Source: Asterochloris sp. CNOR1
Taxonomy: Eukaryota; Chlorophyta; Trebouxiophyceae; Trebouxiales; Trebouxiaceae
DNA: 64,000 nucleotides
Direction of reading: 5' to 3'
Assembly (NCBI GenBank): GCA_963969365.1
Contig: OZ017760.1
Coordinates: 1,364,001 to 1,428,000 of the forward strand
Shown: piece by piece, positions 47,328-60,900 of the stretch
Position numbering within the stretch: position 1 is the first letter of the stretch
Layout of the letters: the number at the start of each line of letters is the position of its first letter
Made by a program: the position numbers and the translations under genes
Notes under the pieces: generated by a model
Told to the model about the DNA's origin: nothing
The model's database searches: none
What the model saw: only the letters and a program-made list of their open reading frames with translations

Positions 47328-50300
47328 GCCTTCTACCCCAGCGTTCAGCTGCCTCCTGCGGAAGAGGAAGCCAGCAGCCCAACAACCGCAGCTCGAGAGC
47401 GTGCTGAGGAAGGTTGGCGGCCTGCCCTCTGTTGGCTGCTGGTTGCGTGAGGCTTGCAGCAACCTGCTGGCTTCCGCTGTGCGATAGTAGGTCACACAGC
47501 GTTGCTCAGCACCTGTGCTGCAGGCTGTGCATCTCTCTGAGTTGCAACACAGAGCGTCGCATTCCTTCACAATCATCGCTTGTGTTGCAGGCATTCCAGT
47601 CAGCGCCAGTTGCCCAGCGGTGCAGTCAAGAAAAGTCCTTCAATGGTTGGGGAGGCAAGTGCTGTTGCATGGAAGAGAGCAGCTTACATGCTCGTCACTT
47701 GGCTTGTTGGGTCCCACTTAGGCTTTGCCCCCCGACCAATGCAGCTTTGGCTTGGTGCGATCGTCCTGGCATGCAATCTGGCCACTACGCGCTGCATCAG
47801 CTTTGCTTTGGGACGTACTGAAGCTCCTATGTCGCCAGGCGCTGATGCTCTTCTCTGGGTGAGCCTCCCAAGGACTGTAACAAATGTCCTGGCTCACAGC
47901 CTGCCGTGCTTCTCCAGGTGAGGTGCTTGGCGACATTGCTGCTACAGGCAGATCACATTGTGTGATGGTCCCCTTGCAGAGCAGGCCCAGGAGGGGCAGT
48001 TCCTGGCATGCAGGTCCCCAGGCCAGATTCTGCAACCCACGCAGGCTCCTGCCATGGCTTGGCACCCACACAAGCAGTTACTGGCGGCAGCTGGCAGCAG
48101 CACTGCAGTCTATGTTGCCCCGCTGCCATCTCCTGTGCAAGGTGGCGGCAGCTTGAACCAGTCTACCTCGCCTGACATGTGTTTGAAACATCGCCTGCAG
48201 CAGAAGGTGGGAGCACAGAGCTGCAGGTGCACACAAATCCTTTGACCCTGGAAAGGACCTCTGCCAGAAGGGGCCTCTGCCGAACTTAGCAGTACCTTTG
48301 GTCATTGTGCTGGCAGTTGCTGCAGTGCAGCTGGGTGTGCACTGCTTGCAGCACAGGACTGCAATCATTGCTGTGCAGCAGGGACTGGTGTGGGAAATTT
48401 TTGGGTTACGATTGGCAGCATCACGGCGCTGCAGGACCCGCTGCATTTTGTCCATGCTAGCTCCCGGCTTATCTTGCAGGCCCTGCAAGTGGGTGCTCTG
48501 CCTTGGCGGCCCTTGCAGCAGCAACACAAGTGCCACCGACCAAGTTGCACAGCTGAGCCTGCAGCCTCCTCCTGCAGGTGGGCGCGGTGGCGTGGCGGCC
48601 CCACAGCGGTGAACAGCTGGCGGTGGGCACCCTGGGTGGAGTGTGCCTGTGGTCCTGGGCTGGGGCCCTGCAGGGGTGAGCCCCAGCAAGCATCACGACA
48701 CCCCAGGCTCTCTGCTCTCTGCTGCGCCACCTGCCAGGCACAACACATGAACGAGCTGGGCAGCTGCCTCGCCTTGCGGGCCCATCATGTGAGGTCCTGT
48801 CCGCGCAGTGCTTCCTGGTCTCCGGTCCTGTTGACCCCCTTGTCTCTCGCCCTGCTGCAGGCGCGGCGCACAGCAGCACAGCCTGACATTCCTGAAGGGC
48901 CTGGTGTCGGCAGGCATCACGTCGCTCAGCTGGTCGCCCAATGGGCGGCTGCTGGCTGGCGCCTCAGAGGGGTCTGCGGGCTTTCATGTCTGGGATGCAG
49001 CCTCGGGCAGGGGCACACGCATCGCAGCAGGTGGGTGGGCCGACTGCTAGGGGCTGATGCTGTCCGGGTTTGGTGTCAGGGCTGGGGCAGCTGCTGGCTG
49101 GTGCCTCATAGGGGTGGGCAGGCTTTCCAGTCTGGGCCGCAGCCTCTGGCAGGGAGACAAGCACTGCAGCAGGTGGGCACAATCAGTGAGCCAGCTGCGG
49201 CAAGCCCCTCGCCAGAGTCCTCTGCTCAGGCAACTTGCACAGTGTGTGCGTGTCTTCTTACTTGCGCTGCCTGTGCTGCATGTCAGCCTGCTGCGCTGGC
49301 CCTGTTGCCTCTTTTCAGGCTTGACCAAGTGAGAGAGCTCTTGCTGGTTTCCTTTCATCTTCCACCGCTTGCAGGTGTGAGGGCTGCCAGCTCCTTGCGA
49401 TGGGCCCCTGCCCAATCTCACTGCCCACATCAAGAGCGGCTGGTTCCCCAACTGCTCTGCTGCTGCAGGAGCAAAGCCCGTGAGCAGGTTGCGCTGGTCT
49501 CCTGATGGCGGGCGCCTGCTGGTGGCTGCCACAGACAGCAGCTTCCAGGTGCGGGCTCTGCAGGATGTTGCATCTGGCCGCCCAAAGCTTGCCCCCCATT
49601 ATTTTGAGGCGGCAGCATGCTGGGCATGGTCGCCTCTTGCAGTAGTGGGAGATAGGTGTCCAGGACCTGCCAATGTGGGTCTGTGCTTTGGCAAGTACTT
49701 GTGCAGCATCAGTATCACTTCCACAAGCCGTTTGCAATAGTCACTTCCTGCACACTGCAGGTGTGGGAGACGGGTGCCTGGGGCCACGCGACCTGGGAAA
49801 GGCCCCAGGCCAGCGCCCTGTGTGGGGCTCAGTGGGCCGCCGACGGGCGCTCCCTGCTGCTGGCCTACAGCAGCGCCCAGGTGGTGCAGCTGACGTTTGT
49901 GGACGAGGCCCCCAGCCTGGAGGGCGTGCTGGCGCCTGCGCAGCTGCCAAACTTCGATGCGTCAGGTGCACCGCAACCCCAACGTATTTTCACAAAGTCT
50001 TGCTTTGCATGATGTCCACCATGCTGGGCTGCTGCCCAGTGAATAAGACTGTAAGGGGGCACTGGTGGCCCCTGCCTCAGCTGGCATAGAGAGAAGACTG
50101 CCCGGACTGCAAGTAAGTTGCCGCATGCGGCCTGCATGCCGTGTGGGCATGCTGACGCCTGCACAGCTGCCCAATGTTGATGTGTCAGGCACAAGCACAA
50201 TGTGCAACAGGGGCCACTCAGGGCTGCTCGTACCCAGCAAAGCTGACTGGAAGTAGTACTGGTAGCTGCAGAGCGGCCCTGGCCATGTGTGGCAAGCATG

Positions 50301-51042
50301 GCAGAGGGTTGCCACCTGAGCTGCTCCAGTCCAGACAGATCCGGCTGCAAGGGCCGGGTGGACATAGACAAGGAGTCACTCCCTAGGGTTCAAATGCCTG
50401 AGTTCTGGGTGGGGTCGCATTGTCCTGCTCTTGATGTAAGCAAGGCTGGGAGACATGCAGGTGTCTGTCAAGGCGCCTTCGTCTGAGAGCCGATGGTGTG
50501 GGCTCCTGTCATTATAATGCATATCCATGCATCAGCATTCTGGGGCCTGGTGGCCCTCTACGACATGCTGCTGTGTGACTTTGCTGCAGGCGGCCTACTG
50601 ACCAACATGGCAGTGGTGAAAGCACCTGGCTAGGGTGGTAGATGCTCTTCGTCACACACCGTTCTGTGGCTGTGCTGCAGGCGGCCTGCTGACTGACATG
50701 GCCTGGGACGACAGCGGGGAGCGCTTGGCAGCGGCAGTGGGTGGAGCTTCAGAAGCCCAGGGCTTAGTGGGGCTGGCATCGACAAGTTCGGCTGCTGCAC
50801 GGCGCTTTGGCAACGTCCTCAGGGGTGACTTCCTGGGGTGGATCAGGAGCAGCCCCGATGCACAGAGAGCAGATGCTGTGCCCTCAACAGCAGACACCAC
50901 TGGCCTCATGGGCTCTGGGCAGCCAGTCGGCGTGCTGCCCACAGTCGGCCTTGCTTTCTCAGCGGCTTGCAAGTCTGGCGCCCTGCTGGCCATCAGGCAT
51001 GGCCTGCAGAACGTTGTACTATTTCCCTGCAATCAGGGGTGA
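47328..51042 (+). CDS. AAAS: Nucleoporin ALADIN (WD40), 5' end unresolved
   Basis: Firm exons: 48045-48206, 48578-48675, 48861-49030, 49469-49548, 49761-49965 and 50681-51042, all in frame. Probable earlier exons are 47328-47412 (FYPSVQLPPAEEE) and one near 47592. WD40 blades read AMAWHPHKQLLAAAGSSTAV, VGAVAWRPHSGEQLAVGTLG, ITSLSWSPNGRLLAGASEGS, VSRLRWSPDGGRLLVAATDS, VWETGAW and TDMAWDDSGERLAAAV. Landmarks shared with plant and animal ALADIN are LKHRLQQK before the second blade, LAPAQLPNFDA, GNVLRGDFLGWIRSS and the C-terminal GLAFSAACKSGALLAIRHG. ALADIN sits on the cytoplasmic ring of the nuclear pore. The gene follows the phosphodiesterase gene on the same strand and is convergent with the lipase gene. 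Confidence 0.88.
48479..48540 (+). repeat. Decayed copy of the 5' end of ALADIN exon 48578-48675
   Basis: After a CTTGCAG the intron encodes LQVGALPWRPLQQQH, against QVGAVAWRPHSGEQ at the exon, displaced by about 90 bp. Confidence 0.75.
49040..49170 (+). repeat. Decayed copy of ALADIN exon 48861-49030 (3' half)
   Basis: GGGCAGCTGCTGGCTGGTGC and later GGGCAGGCTTTCCAGTCTGG repeat the exon words for GRLLAGASEGSAGFHVWD, followed by GCAGCCTC.GGCAGGG and another GCAGCAGGTGGG donor. The copy is displaced by about 140 bp and contains a stop. Confidence 0.85.
50135..50210 (+). repeat. Decayed copy of the 3' end of ALADIN exon 49761-49965
   Basis: The intron reads GGGCATGCTGACGCCTGCAC then AGCTGCCCAATGTTGATGTG then TCAGG, against GGGCGTGCTGGCGCCTGCGC then AGCTGCCAAACTTCGATGCG then TCAGG in the exon. 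The donor position is included; displacement is about 224 bp. Confidence 0.85.
50580..50620 (+). repeat. Copy of the 5' end of ALADIN last exon
   Basis: TGCTGCAGGCGGCCTACTGA then CCAACATGGCAGTGG repeats the acceptor and start of the exon at 50681 (GGCGGCCTGCTGACTGACATGGCCTGG), displaced by 92 bp. Copy frame and acceptor are intact for about 10 codons. Confidence 0.85.
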
Positions 51043-51959
51043 ACCCAGTTGTCATGAACATTGCACCTGGTGCTTGACAACTGTGAGTATGGTACAATGT
51101 GTGACATCAGTACATCATGTCAACAATGTCCTGCAGCATGCACACAGGCCATGGGCAAGAAAGGTGGCTCATCAGCAGAAGCAGGTCGCTCAAGATTGTG
51201 TTCTGCTTGGCAGGACATTTGCTCAGTGGCCAGCTGCACTCTGAGCATCCTGCAGCTCTGGCTGCTTGACCTCATCCTCTGGGTGCTTTTGTATAACTGA
51301 ACTGCTGTCGTTGGGCTGGGCAGCAGCCAGCCCATGCTGCTGAGGTTGACAGCAACTGTCCCAGCCTATGCATGTTGGTTACATGCGACAAAGGTTCTGC
51401 TGTTGTCCTTCCCACCTATTCTGCCTGGCCATCCAGGTGCTGACCTGTCTCTTGCATGCCAGCGGACTCATGCTCACACTAAGATGATGAGACACAATGC
51501 TGGCGCTCTCAAGCTGGGCACAAGTCATGCAGCTCAATCACTCTTGCTCAATTGACAGCAATCATTGGAGGAGCTCATGCATGCTCATGAATGAATAGGA
51601 AGTCAGCAAAGGCAATAGGAGACAACATGTGTTCCGTTCATGTGGGGGTTATGAGTGGGCAATTCATCAATGCTGAACAGTTCGAAAACTTCTGGCTGCT
51701 GCAAAAATAGACGTTGCGGACATAGGAGTCAGCTGCCAGTCGGCAGCAGATCATGCAGCAAGCAAGCGGGGGCTCCCTCTGGCGTAGACTTGCAGATGGC
51801 ACAGGTGTAGTGAAGGAATTGGTGGGCTGCTTCAAGGGGGCCACTTTGTATGTGGTAGTCACATAGATATGTAAGCTATAGCTTCCTCTGGCATTGCGGC
51901 TGCCAAAGCTCAGAGGAGTGCACTAGAAGGTGCGCAATATCGCTGCCCTGCTGGTGAGG
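51043..51959. other. Convergent intergenic region
   Basis: This stretch lies between the facing stops of ALADIN and the lipase gene. No supported coding frame, RNA gene or repeat was seen. Confidence 0.5.
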
Positions 51960-54900
51960 CTAAGGCACACTGGCCCCTGCTGCTGGCCCATTAAGGTTAG
52001 CCACAGCCAGGGCCTTCTCAGAGGCAGTCCGCATGCAACCCAGGGAGCCCCGCTGCTGTGACTCCCCTACAGAGAGGGCCAGCTCCGAGGCAAGCCGCAT
52101 GGTGCCTAGGTAGCCATGCTGCTGCTCGTCCCCGGCGGCAAGGGCCTTCTCTGAGGCAGCCTGTGGCTGCTGACGGTCCCCAGCAGCAAGGGCCTGCCCG
52201 TCCGTAACACTGTCTGAGCGGGCCTGCTGCGCACTTGCCTGCTCTGCTGCTGCTGGCAGGCCGGGCTGGCTCCTGCTCTGGGGCGGTGTGCCAGCACCTG
52301 AAGTCTCAGACTGAGCCCGCCACCCGGCCGGACTGTGCTCAAGCTGCATGAGGCTGGCTGGAATGGACTGGGACCGCTGGTGCAGCTTGCGCCGCGAGGA
52401 ACTGGCCGACCACCAGCGCTTGAGGCTGCGCCCACCAGAGGCTTCAGCTGTGCCATCTGCTTGCAGCGCAGCTGCGGGGGCCAGGTTGAGGGACTGCTGG
52501 CCGAGGGAGAGCGGCTTGCGCCTAGTCTGCTCCTGCAGAAGAAATGGGTGGCCGGCATGAATGGCTGCAGCAACTCTGTACCAAGGTGAGTTTTGGCATC
52601 ACCAGACACTGTGCTGAGAGGCACACAGGCTTCCAGTGCGCCCAGCAGATCAACTTGTGCTCTCGCACGGGTAGCAAATGGAGGCACAATCGGCTCGCAA
52701 GAAGTTGTGGCAGCCAACTGGGCCCCTGCCTCCCTACCACACACTCACAGCAGCCTGCTCTGGCATGGACTGCCCAGAATTTTCCTGCGACTCCGAAAGC
52801 ATCTTGGCCTCCTGCAGCACCTCTTACTAACCCAGCAGGCACATGTGCACTGACAGCCTGCCAGGGCGACATCAGCCCAAGGCAGATATCCATGGCCAGC
52901 GCACAGCCGAAAGCTTGTGGCTCCTGCACTCCTTTATGTCAGCTCAAACCCCACCTGCCAGCCTGAGATAGTCATGGCCTACTGCAGCAGCCCCAGCCTG
53001 CCCTGCAACGTGCAAGCTGCCCATGCAGCCATGTTGCACTGCCGGGTTGCCAGGCAACACACCACCTTCACCAACCCACAGGCTGCGCCTACCTGCTGGC
53101 CTGGAGTGAAAGTGGCCACCTGCAGGAGCCCCTGCCCGTCCATGACACACTCAAACAGTCTGCTATGGCCATCACAGCCCAATACCTCTGCCAGCCAATG
53201 ACATACTGGCCTCCTGCGGCAGTGCCAGTCTAGCGTGACAGCAAAGATACAGATCCACCCCCCCCACCCCCCGGGAATCAGTGAAGAACACACCTGCCAG
53301 CCTGGGAAGCTCATGGCCTCCTGCAGCAGCCCTCGCCTCCCCAGCTGCGCAAGGTAGTCTGGGAAAGAGATATCCTTCAGGCTGCCAGCAGTAGACACGC
53401 TGCTGGCACTGGACAGCATTGACGCCCTGGACTCGAGCTGGGTCTCAGCGCCAGCTGGAGCTGTGTACTGCAGCGCGCTGCTGCTGCTGCCCCCCTGGCT
53501 GTCTAGGGCAGGATTGTGACGAGAGTCGTCCAGGGCCTCTGCAGGGGACAGGCTGTGTTGCTCAGGCCGCATTGCCCATGAAAGTGTTGATGTCCAAAAG
53601 GTGTGAGGGCAGGCACTTTTGCTGAGGCATATGATACGCAAGTGGTGCATTGCACAGCTGGGCTGTGACGTGGCTCAAGCCAGAAATGGTGCTGTCACGT
53701 GCCTAACAGAGAGAACCATCAGGCTTTGCAGCTTTTGCACAGCTGTGGCTGTGACCTTGCCTGGCAAATCTTGGAGGAGATGCTGCCGTGCACACAGCTG
53801 TGAGCTGCTGACATGGTACTACGCTAGGATCTGATGCTGCTCCCATCGACACAGCAACTAGCAGCTCTCACCAGTCTGCTCTTCAGAGCCCTCAGGCGGC
53901 TGCTGCTGGGGGGACTGCACGCTGCCCGCGAGACCCAACTGGTCCCTTTGGCTGATGTGGCGCATCCACTTCTCGTGGCTGACCCCGTTGCCCTGCCCCG
54001 GGCGCACCAGCCGGCACACCCCGTCTGTGCACACAACGGTGGGCTCCGCCCCAGACCTCCAGAGCAGCCCCTTGGCCTACAGCAGGTGCAGGGGGGGGCT
54101 CAGACCTGGGCTACACAGCCTTGAACTCTCCCCTTTGGCATGGAGGCAGGGGTACGGCCACAAGGTCAGCAGAGGAGCCTGCGGTGATTGTCTTCTGCGC
54201 CTCTTGCAGCACCCTGCTCTCCGCCACCCCAGGGCTCTTTCAAGTCCTTGACCTTCTTGCTGTCCAGGCTCACCCTCAGCAAAGCAGAATCAGGGCGATT
54301 GCAAACGCTACCTGGGCTCCTCAATGAGTATCTGCCTTGTGGCGGAGGTGCACAAGGTCCTGCAACAGTGAAACAAATGGATTCTGTGCAGGTGTGGGCT
54401 CACCCCCTGCTTGCCCTTCTGGGCAAGCCCTCCCAGCTTGAGTGCGACTGTCCCGCCATATCTCCCCAGGCGGTCCAGTTGCTCCACTTCAAGGCCAGCA
54501 TGCTTCAGCACTCCACGGATGTCATCACTCGCCAGCAGACTCAGCACGCCCTGCAGGCCAAAGGGAAATGCATTGGTTCACACAGCAAGCAGCAATCTCC
54601 AGCACGCCATCAATCCCAAGACATGCCACCAGGTGCAGCGTGTCCTGCAGCCATCTCCAGAAGGTATGTAGATTCGTACAGAGGACATGCCAGCATGCTT
54701 CAGCAGTCTAGGGGGTCTCGAAGTCTCCAGCAGATGCAGCACCCCTCGCAGATGGAGGGAAGATGATGCAGCAGCCGATTAATGCTGCAAACGAAGAGGT
54801 GCAGAGCAAACTGCTGGTGTCAATCTTGCTGCTGCCGGCCTGACAGCAGGGCATTGCGGGCTTAAGTGCTTGATGGCTGTGGTCGTTGCTGCTGAAACAT

Positions 54901-57900
54901 GGGGGCATACTGCTCTACATGCACCTGGTGTGCAGCACATGGCACTGACGCCTACAGCCAAGGCTCTGCAGACAAGAGGCAGCAAGATGAATCAGCCTAC
55001 CTCATGGCCGCCTTTGAAGCCCTTGGCTCCAAACTGCGCCAGGCAGACAGCTGCCAGAGAGGTGCGGTAAGAAACAAGCAGGTGCTGATTGATGCTGCCA
55101 CCTGCAGGCAGGGATGACTAGTGCTCAGCAGCACCAGGACAACACCTGCACAACAGCTGCACAGCAGCTGCAGCCGTCTCTGGTGAGACAATTCTCAACC
55201 TGCTGCCACACCTGCTTGGCTGTTTGCCAACAACATTGTGGACCCTATCGGAAGAGTGTTGGTGCATCAGGTTGTGCAGAACCCCTAACATAACCAACAG
55301 CAGACACAACAGGCTGGGTCAACTCACACACCCGCTGCATGCAATGCACAGCAGTGCATATAAGGCTGCCTTTGGACTTGACAACTTGGTGGAGGAGCAG
55401 GGGAGCAGCAAGAGCCAGACCAGGCATGCACCATGAAGTGCCCACAGTCCTTCAAGCGCCGCACCTATGCCTGCCCGCTGAGTCGAGATCTCCATGAAGG
55501 AGGGCCTGACCAGCATGTCCCCCCGAGCATTGATGATGACACGGTGCCCTGGGCGCTTGAACAGCACCACAAACTTGCCAGCACGGGCCACCATGTCCTG
55601 CAGGTGCAATGCAGACGAGCTCAGACAGCGCCAGGGCTCAAGAGCAGGCAACTGCCCCATGCTGTGAAGAAGCAGAGGCGTCAAAGTGGCCAATTGATCT
55701 TGCAGTTGCACAGACAACCCCGGCAAGGGAGGAGATGCTGCTGAGGAGAGGGGCATGAATCAAGCAGCAGGCTACAATGTGTACAATCCCTGCCTGGAAT
55801 GCTATGCCTCATACTCAAGCGACCAAGCCCACCTGATTATTGATCATGTGCCAGGTGTCAGGCACGTGCTGCATGTAGATTCTGGCAAAAGCATGATTGC
55901 CAGTTCTGGGGGCCCCTGCAGCAGCCAACCTGTCTGAACATTGCAGTTCACACTATGAGTGTGTGCAGCATGACAAGCAATACAGAAGCCAGTCAAAGCA
56001 GGAAAACACCTTGCAGCACAAAAGGCCTTGCAGGATTCACATGGGCGTGCAGGTGACTGCCACAAGCAGGTGGACTGCATAACAGAACATATCAGAGCAA
56101 ACAGGCCAGCCTCAAACTCACCAAAGGTGTAGCATGCAATGTCGAGCCTGCTGAGATTGCACGCCCGTGCAATGTCAAATGCGGCCAGTGTGGCGAGAGC
56201 ACCACCCAGTGAATGCCCTGCATGACAACAGGATGCAATCTTGCAAGCTCATCCCCACAGCAGTGCTCATGGGCAGTGTTGCTTGAGGATCAAGACCATA
56301 CACTGCACTGCACTCCAGTGTACAGGTGGCAGCCCAACTGCAGGCATGAGCATTACTTGGTTAGGTTGCTGCATATGCATGGCGCTGAGGTGGCCAGTCC
56401 TGCATGCCCAAGCCACCTCAGCGCCATGCATATGCAGCAACCACCACTATGCATTTGCCCGCAGCGTGAGCCCCTGAAGTACGGATGACCGCCGCCCCAT
56501 GCTGGCTGATCAACCGCTCCCAACATACAAAGATTGCACACACCAGCACACCCTGCCACAGCGCTCCTCACCTGTGACCAGCACCTTGACATTGGCCTGA
56601 TCCACATCAGCGCTCTCAATGACCTCCTTCACTCGGTCCACCACCCGCTCCTTGAGCCCGTTGGCCAGCCAGCTCTGCAGAAAGCCACCATGCAGACTGA
56701 GCTGCGTTCAAGCAGGCACATGCAGGCAGTGGCATGTCAGCATTGGTCCAAGACAGTTCAAGAAGCAAGGATGTGATGGCCAGCACAGATGCAAGCTGGG
56801 CAGACAGGCCGCTGCGCTGACGCCATGCGTGCTGTTGTGCCTTCGAAGGCAGTCATGTATGATGAATGATGCCTTTCTCAAGTGCTGCTGTCTCATTGCA
56901 CTCGTTGTTGCTGGGGATCCCCCATGACTGCCACAACATGCCTGCAGGAGGCTGCTTTGCAGAGAGCTGTCCCAGGATTACAGGGAACCCTGCCTCAATC
57001 CTCTGCCCCTGCCCTTGTCAGATGCGAGAATGCCACTGTGTCATCATGAGCTTGCCTGGAGAAAGCCATTGTGCACTGCAGGGCGGCCGCCAGGCAGCCA
57101 GCTAAAGGCGCTGGAGGCCGCCTCAAAGGCCCACGGGATTGCGTCCTTTGGGGGGTAGCGCCGCATCCAGACCTGCAGGAGAGTCGAGCACGCTTCTGCG
57201 GCAGGGGTGGCAATGAGCCTGGTCTGAGCAGCAGGTTGAGTGAGCAGCCATGTGCCTCAGCATTGACAGCAGCAGCAGCAGCACACATGCAGCAGATGGG
57301 TTGCTGCAGATGGCTGCCGCATCAGGCATCCCCGGGGTGCAGCTCCAGCTCTGGGCATCTATGGGCCGTACAGCTGGGCAGTCAATAGTTGCCCGGTTGT
57401 GCCCCCTGCTGCTGGTGCAGTGCTTGCCTGAATGTCCGCCAACGCGTTGACCAGGCTGGCAGTGCCGCGGAAGCTGAGCACTATGGTGTTCCGATTCCAG
57501 GCAATCAGCACCTGCACAGTGTTGGAAGGGCTCTGCACAGTGTTGGAAGTGCAGCCTGAGAGGTTCCCTGCTGACCATCTCAGCAGTGGGTGCGCGAGGA
57601 GACCTCCAGCAGCTGGAGGTCTGATACTGGCTGGGCCAGCTACAAGGCTGTCCAGAGGGCATGGGGCAGGAACCCTGGACACATCTACCACAGTACTCAA
57701 AATAAGCGAAGCTGTCTCCTCCAGCATGCAGCACGCTCTTTGTAGCATGCATGGCCACTGGCCAGAAGTCGACAAGTCAGTGACAAGGCTGTTGAGAAGG
57801 CATCAAGCAGCATCCTTGCACAGTCAAACACTCAAACGCTCAAGTCAAGCTTTGTTGTCTCGGCATGCCGCCTGCTTTCGGACATGGCCCCTGGCACCAG

Positions 57901-60900
57901 GACTTGGCCTAGTCAGTCACAGGGCTGTCGAGGGGCCTGGGGGCTGATACACACGGACAGTGAGACCTCACAAAGCCCTACTCAAGGTATGCCGTCCCAG
58001 CATGCAGGATGGCTGTTGGCTTCAGCTGACCTTGGTGTTTTCTGCCTTCTCCAGCATGACCTCACAATGTTCCAGCTGGTACAGCTTCAAAGCAGTGTCC
58101 ACACTGAAGCGTGCGCTGCGGCCCTGCAGCAGAGGCACCGTACGTGAGCTGTCCACAGCTCAGCGGCCTAGCTGGTCCGAGCACAGCTGCACAAGTGGCA
58201 GTGGCGGACCGCCAACAGTAGAAGTCGCAGTGTCCAGTTGCTGAGAGCTATCTGCAGCTGGTCTGCCAGTCAGCTAAGCAGTCACGATGCCTGAGAGCAC
58301 AGAGCTGCCCCTGACCTAGCATCAAGCAAGAACAAGCAGAGAGCTGCAGCCCTGCTGCAGAGTTGAAGCTCACCTGCTCATAGTCATAGACCAAATGCGA
58401 CCAGAAAAACAGCTTGACTGCATGGCAGCGAGGTATTGAGTAGGGAAGCTGAGAATTCATTCCCACTTTCAGCAGCCAGAAACAACATTGCATCCCCAAC
58501 AAGGCAGAGTCCATCATGGCATAACAGCTTAGCTCCTTGACGCACCTGCTGTCTCAAAGCAGAACATTGGCTCCCTCTGCAGGGCAGCATTGCCTGCCAC
58601 ACTGCAATTACGAAGAGAAATCAACGTTGCAGGCCAGAGCAATGCGGGTCACAGCCTTCATGCACACTGGTGGCACTGCACGTCATTGCTGCATGCCAAT
58701 GCACAGAGAAGGGTGGACAGGGCCACTTTTGATGATGCAGGCACAACCGTTTTTCAGGAGATGCTCACCCGCCCATGGCTCCACGAACCTCCAGCTTCTT
58801 TGCCTTTTCTTTCTCAGTCCAGCAGAACTCTTGAAGCCAGACCTGCGGGAAGCAAGCAGCTGTAGAAGTCAAGCCTGGTGGCCACAAGCGCCAGGCCTGG
58901 CAGGGCAGCCTATGTGATCAAGCATGACGGCAAGCAGGACCTAGCCTCCATGCATAGCTCCAGGACCTCTGAGACCTGAGCAGCTAGGGGCTAATGCAGC
59001 AGCAGGCGTGCATATTTGACTAGCATGCAGGCATCAAGGCTGAGCAATACTTGCGCCTAGCATGCAGCACACATCTCAGCTGCACCAGGCCCCGCACCAT
59101 GCAGGTGACGGTTACCTGTAACAGGTTGTCAAACACATGTGGCAACTTGGGCATGAAGTAGTACATTCCGCTGATGGCAATGGCAGTCTCCAAGACCTGC
59201 AGGATGGAAGTCACAGCTTGCCAGATAATTGCAGACAGGAAGTCAGCTGTCAAATCATGCTGCCAGCACAGCAAAGTCAGAAGCTGCTGTGCTATATGCG
59301 TGTGCCTCATTCCAGGTGCACGGTAAGCCTCAGGTGACAGCAGCAACTAGGGCAGAGCAGGCCTCACCAGTGCAGGTGTGAAACCTAGCCAGCTCTCCAC
59401 AAAGCTGGAGCAGGAGTTCAGCTTGATGAAGTAACCACAGACGAATGATAGCAAATAAACAAAGACGCCTGGAGATGTCGCAGGAACACCTTGGCAGCTG
59501 GCAGACATGGACAGAAGTGTGCCACGGCAGTGCAACAGTGCACAGGCAATGGGAGAGGGCGGCAACAGTCGACCTACCCCAGAGCCGCCGCCGCTTCTGC
59601 AGGCACAGGCAGCACCCGGTCAGTGCAGCCCAGGAGTTGACCAAGGCATGAAAGCTGTCTGCATGAGGGAGCATTGCACTGCACAAGCATTCAGCAGTGA
59701 GTTGCGCAGGCAGGGTTGCGCCAGCAGGCCTCACAGATGCTTGCTGGCAGCATAAATTTGATGGCAAGGCGAGCAGAGGCCTTGGGAAACCCCAGGATCT
59801 CACCATGAAGTTGATGTGCATGTGCCCCATTTTATGCTCGCTGTACAGCTTCTGCTTCAGACTCCGCTGAGCCCCCCACACATAAAACATCCACCAGGCC
59901 AGGTAGAATATGAGGGAGGCCATGGCCAACGTGATCTGCAGGAGCAGTGATGGAAATCTGGTGAGACCCACAAAGAGAGACACCTCCACCTGCAAGCATG
60001 GATGATGCCATTACTTCCTGCTTAACTAAGAAGGGGCTCGAGGAGTGCCATGGCTTGCATGGTCTGCAAGCTGCTTGGGTTGGGGCACACAACACATCAC
60101 GCGGAAAAAATGAGGTGACGCCCGCAGCTGAAGTCTGCTCCCACTTCAACCCTGAGATGACCCGGAACTGATTTGACAGGCTCCTGCCTGCTGCAGGATT
60201 TGCCTATCACAGGCCACCAGCAACAGCATCAAAGGGACCCATGTTCACCTGCAGCACTGCAGGCTTGACAGGGACCTCACCAGAGACAGCGTGACAGGGT
60301 CCTGCTTGCAGCTGGGGTCCCCCTCCCCGGGACACGCAGTGCCTGGAGGGTGGGGGTCGACCTGCCGCCTGCCTGGGGTTTCCACCTTGCCAAATCCGCC
60401 TGCAGGGCAGCACGCCGTTCACAGTGCCGTGCAGGGTGCTCAGCCTGCTGCACATGATCAAAAACCTTTTTGTCATATCTCTGCCTGTTAGGCAGTCACA
60501 ACCACGGGAGGGGCATTACAGTTGGGTGAAGCCCCCAAGGAGCATCACCAACAGTGACCACACTGGATTGCTGCAGCCTTTGGTGGCTGCAGGCAACAGT
60601 TCAAGTGGTTGGCTCTACAGCACCCCCATGGTCATGCCTGCACCCCCATGACCATGCCTATTGCACAAGCCCCTCCAGAGGCAACACACCAGCAAAAGCC
60701 TCCTCACATGTCAGGCACACCTTAGCAGGAGCCTCTGCACCTCACCTGTGCTGATCCAGATGTTGATGAAAAGGTTGTTGGTCTCAAAGAACAGGAAAAC
60801 CACCAGCTTGGGCCAATGGCTGTGGAAGGAACGATCCATAATCAGAGCGTCCTTGCGCTTCCCTGCAGACACCATCAGGCTGCTGGCGCAAAGTGGCTAA

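Noticed and set aside
48390-49505. 371-codon open frame on the plus strand
   Set aside because: It runs through ALADIN introns and out of frame through its exons; the in-phase WD40 exons explain the region.
49373-49505. ALADIN exon starting at 49374
   Set aside because: It has an acceptor and WD40-like start, but leads to a stop and no donor in phase; the exon at 49469 joins perfectly.
56364-56442. Rho-independent terminator or MITE
   Set aside because: The hairpin is intronic in a eukaryotic gene, lacks a T-run, and has no visible target-site duplication.
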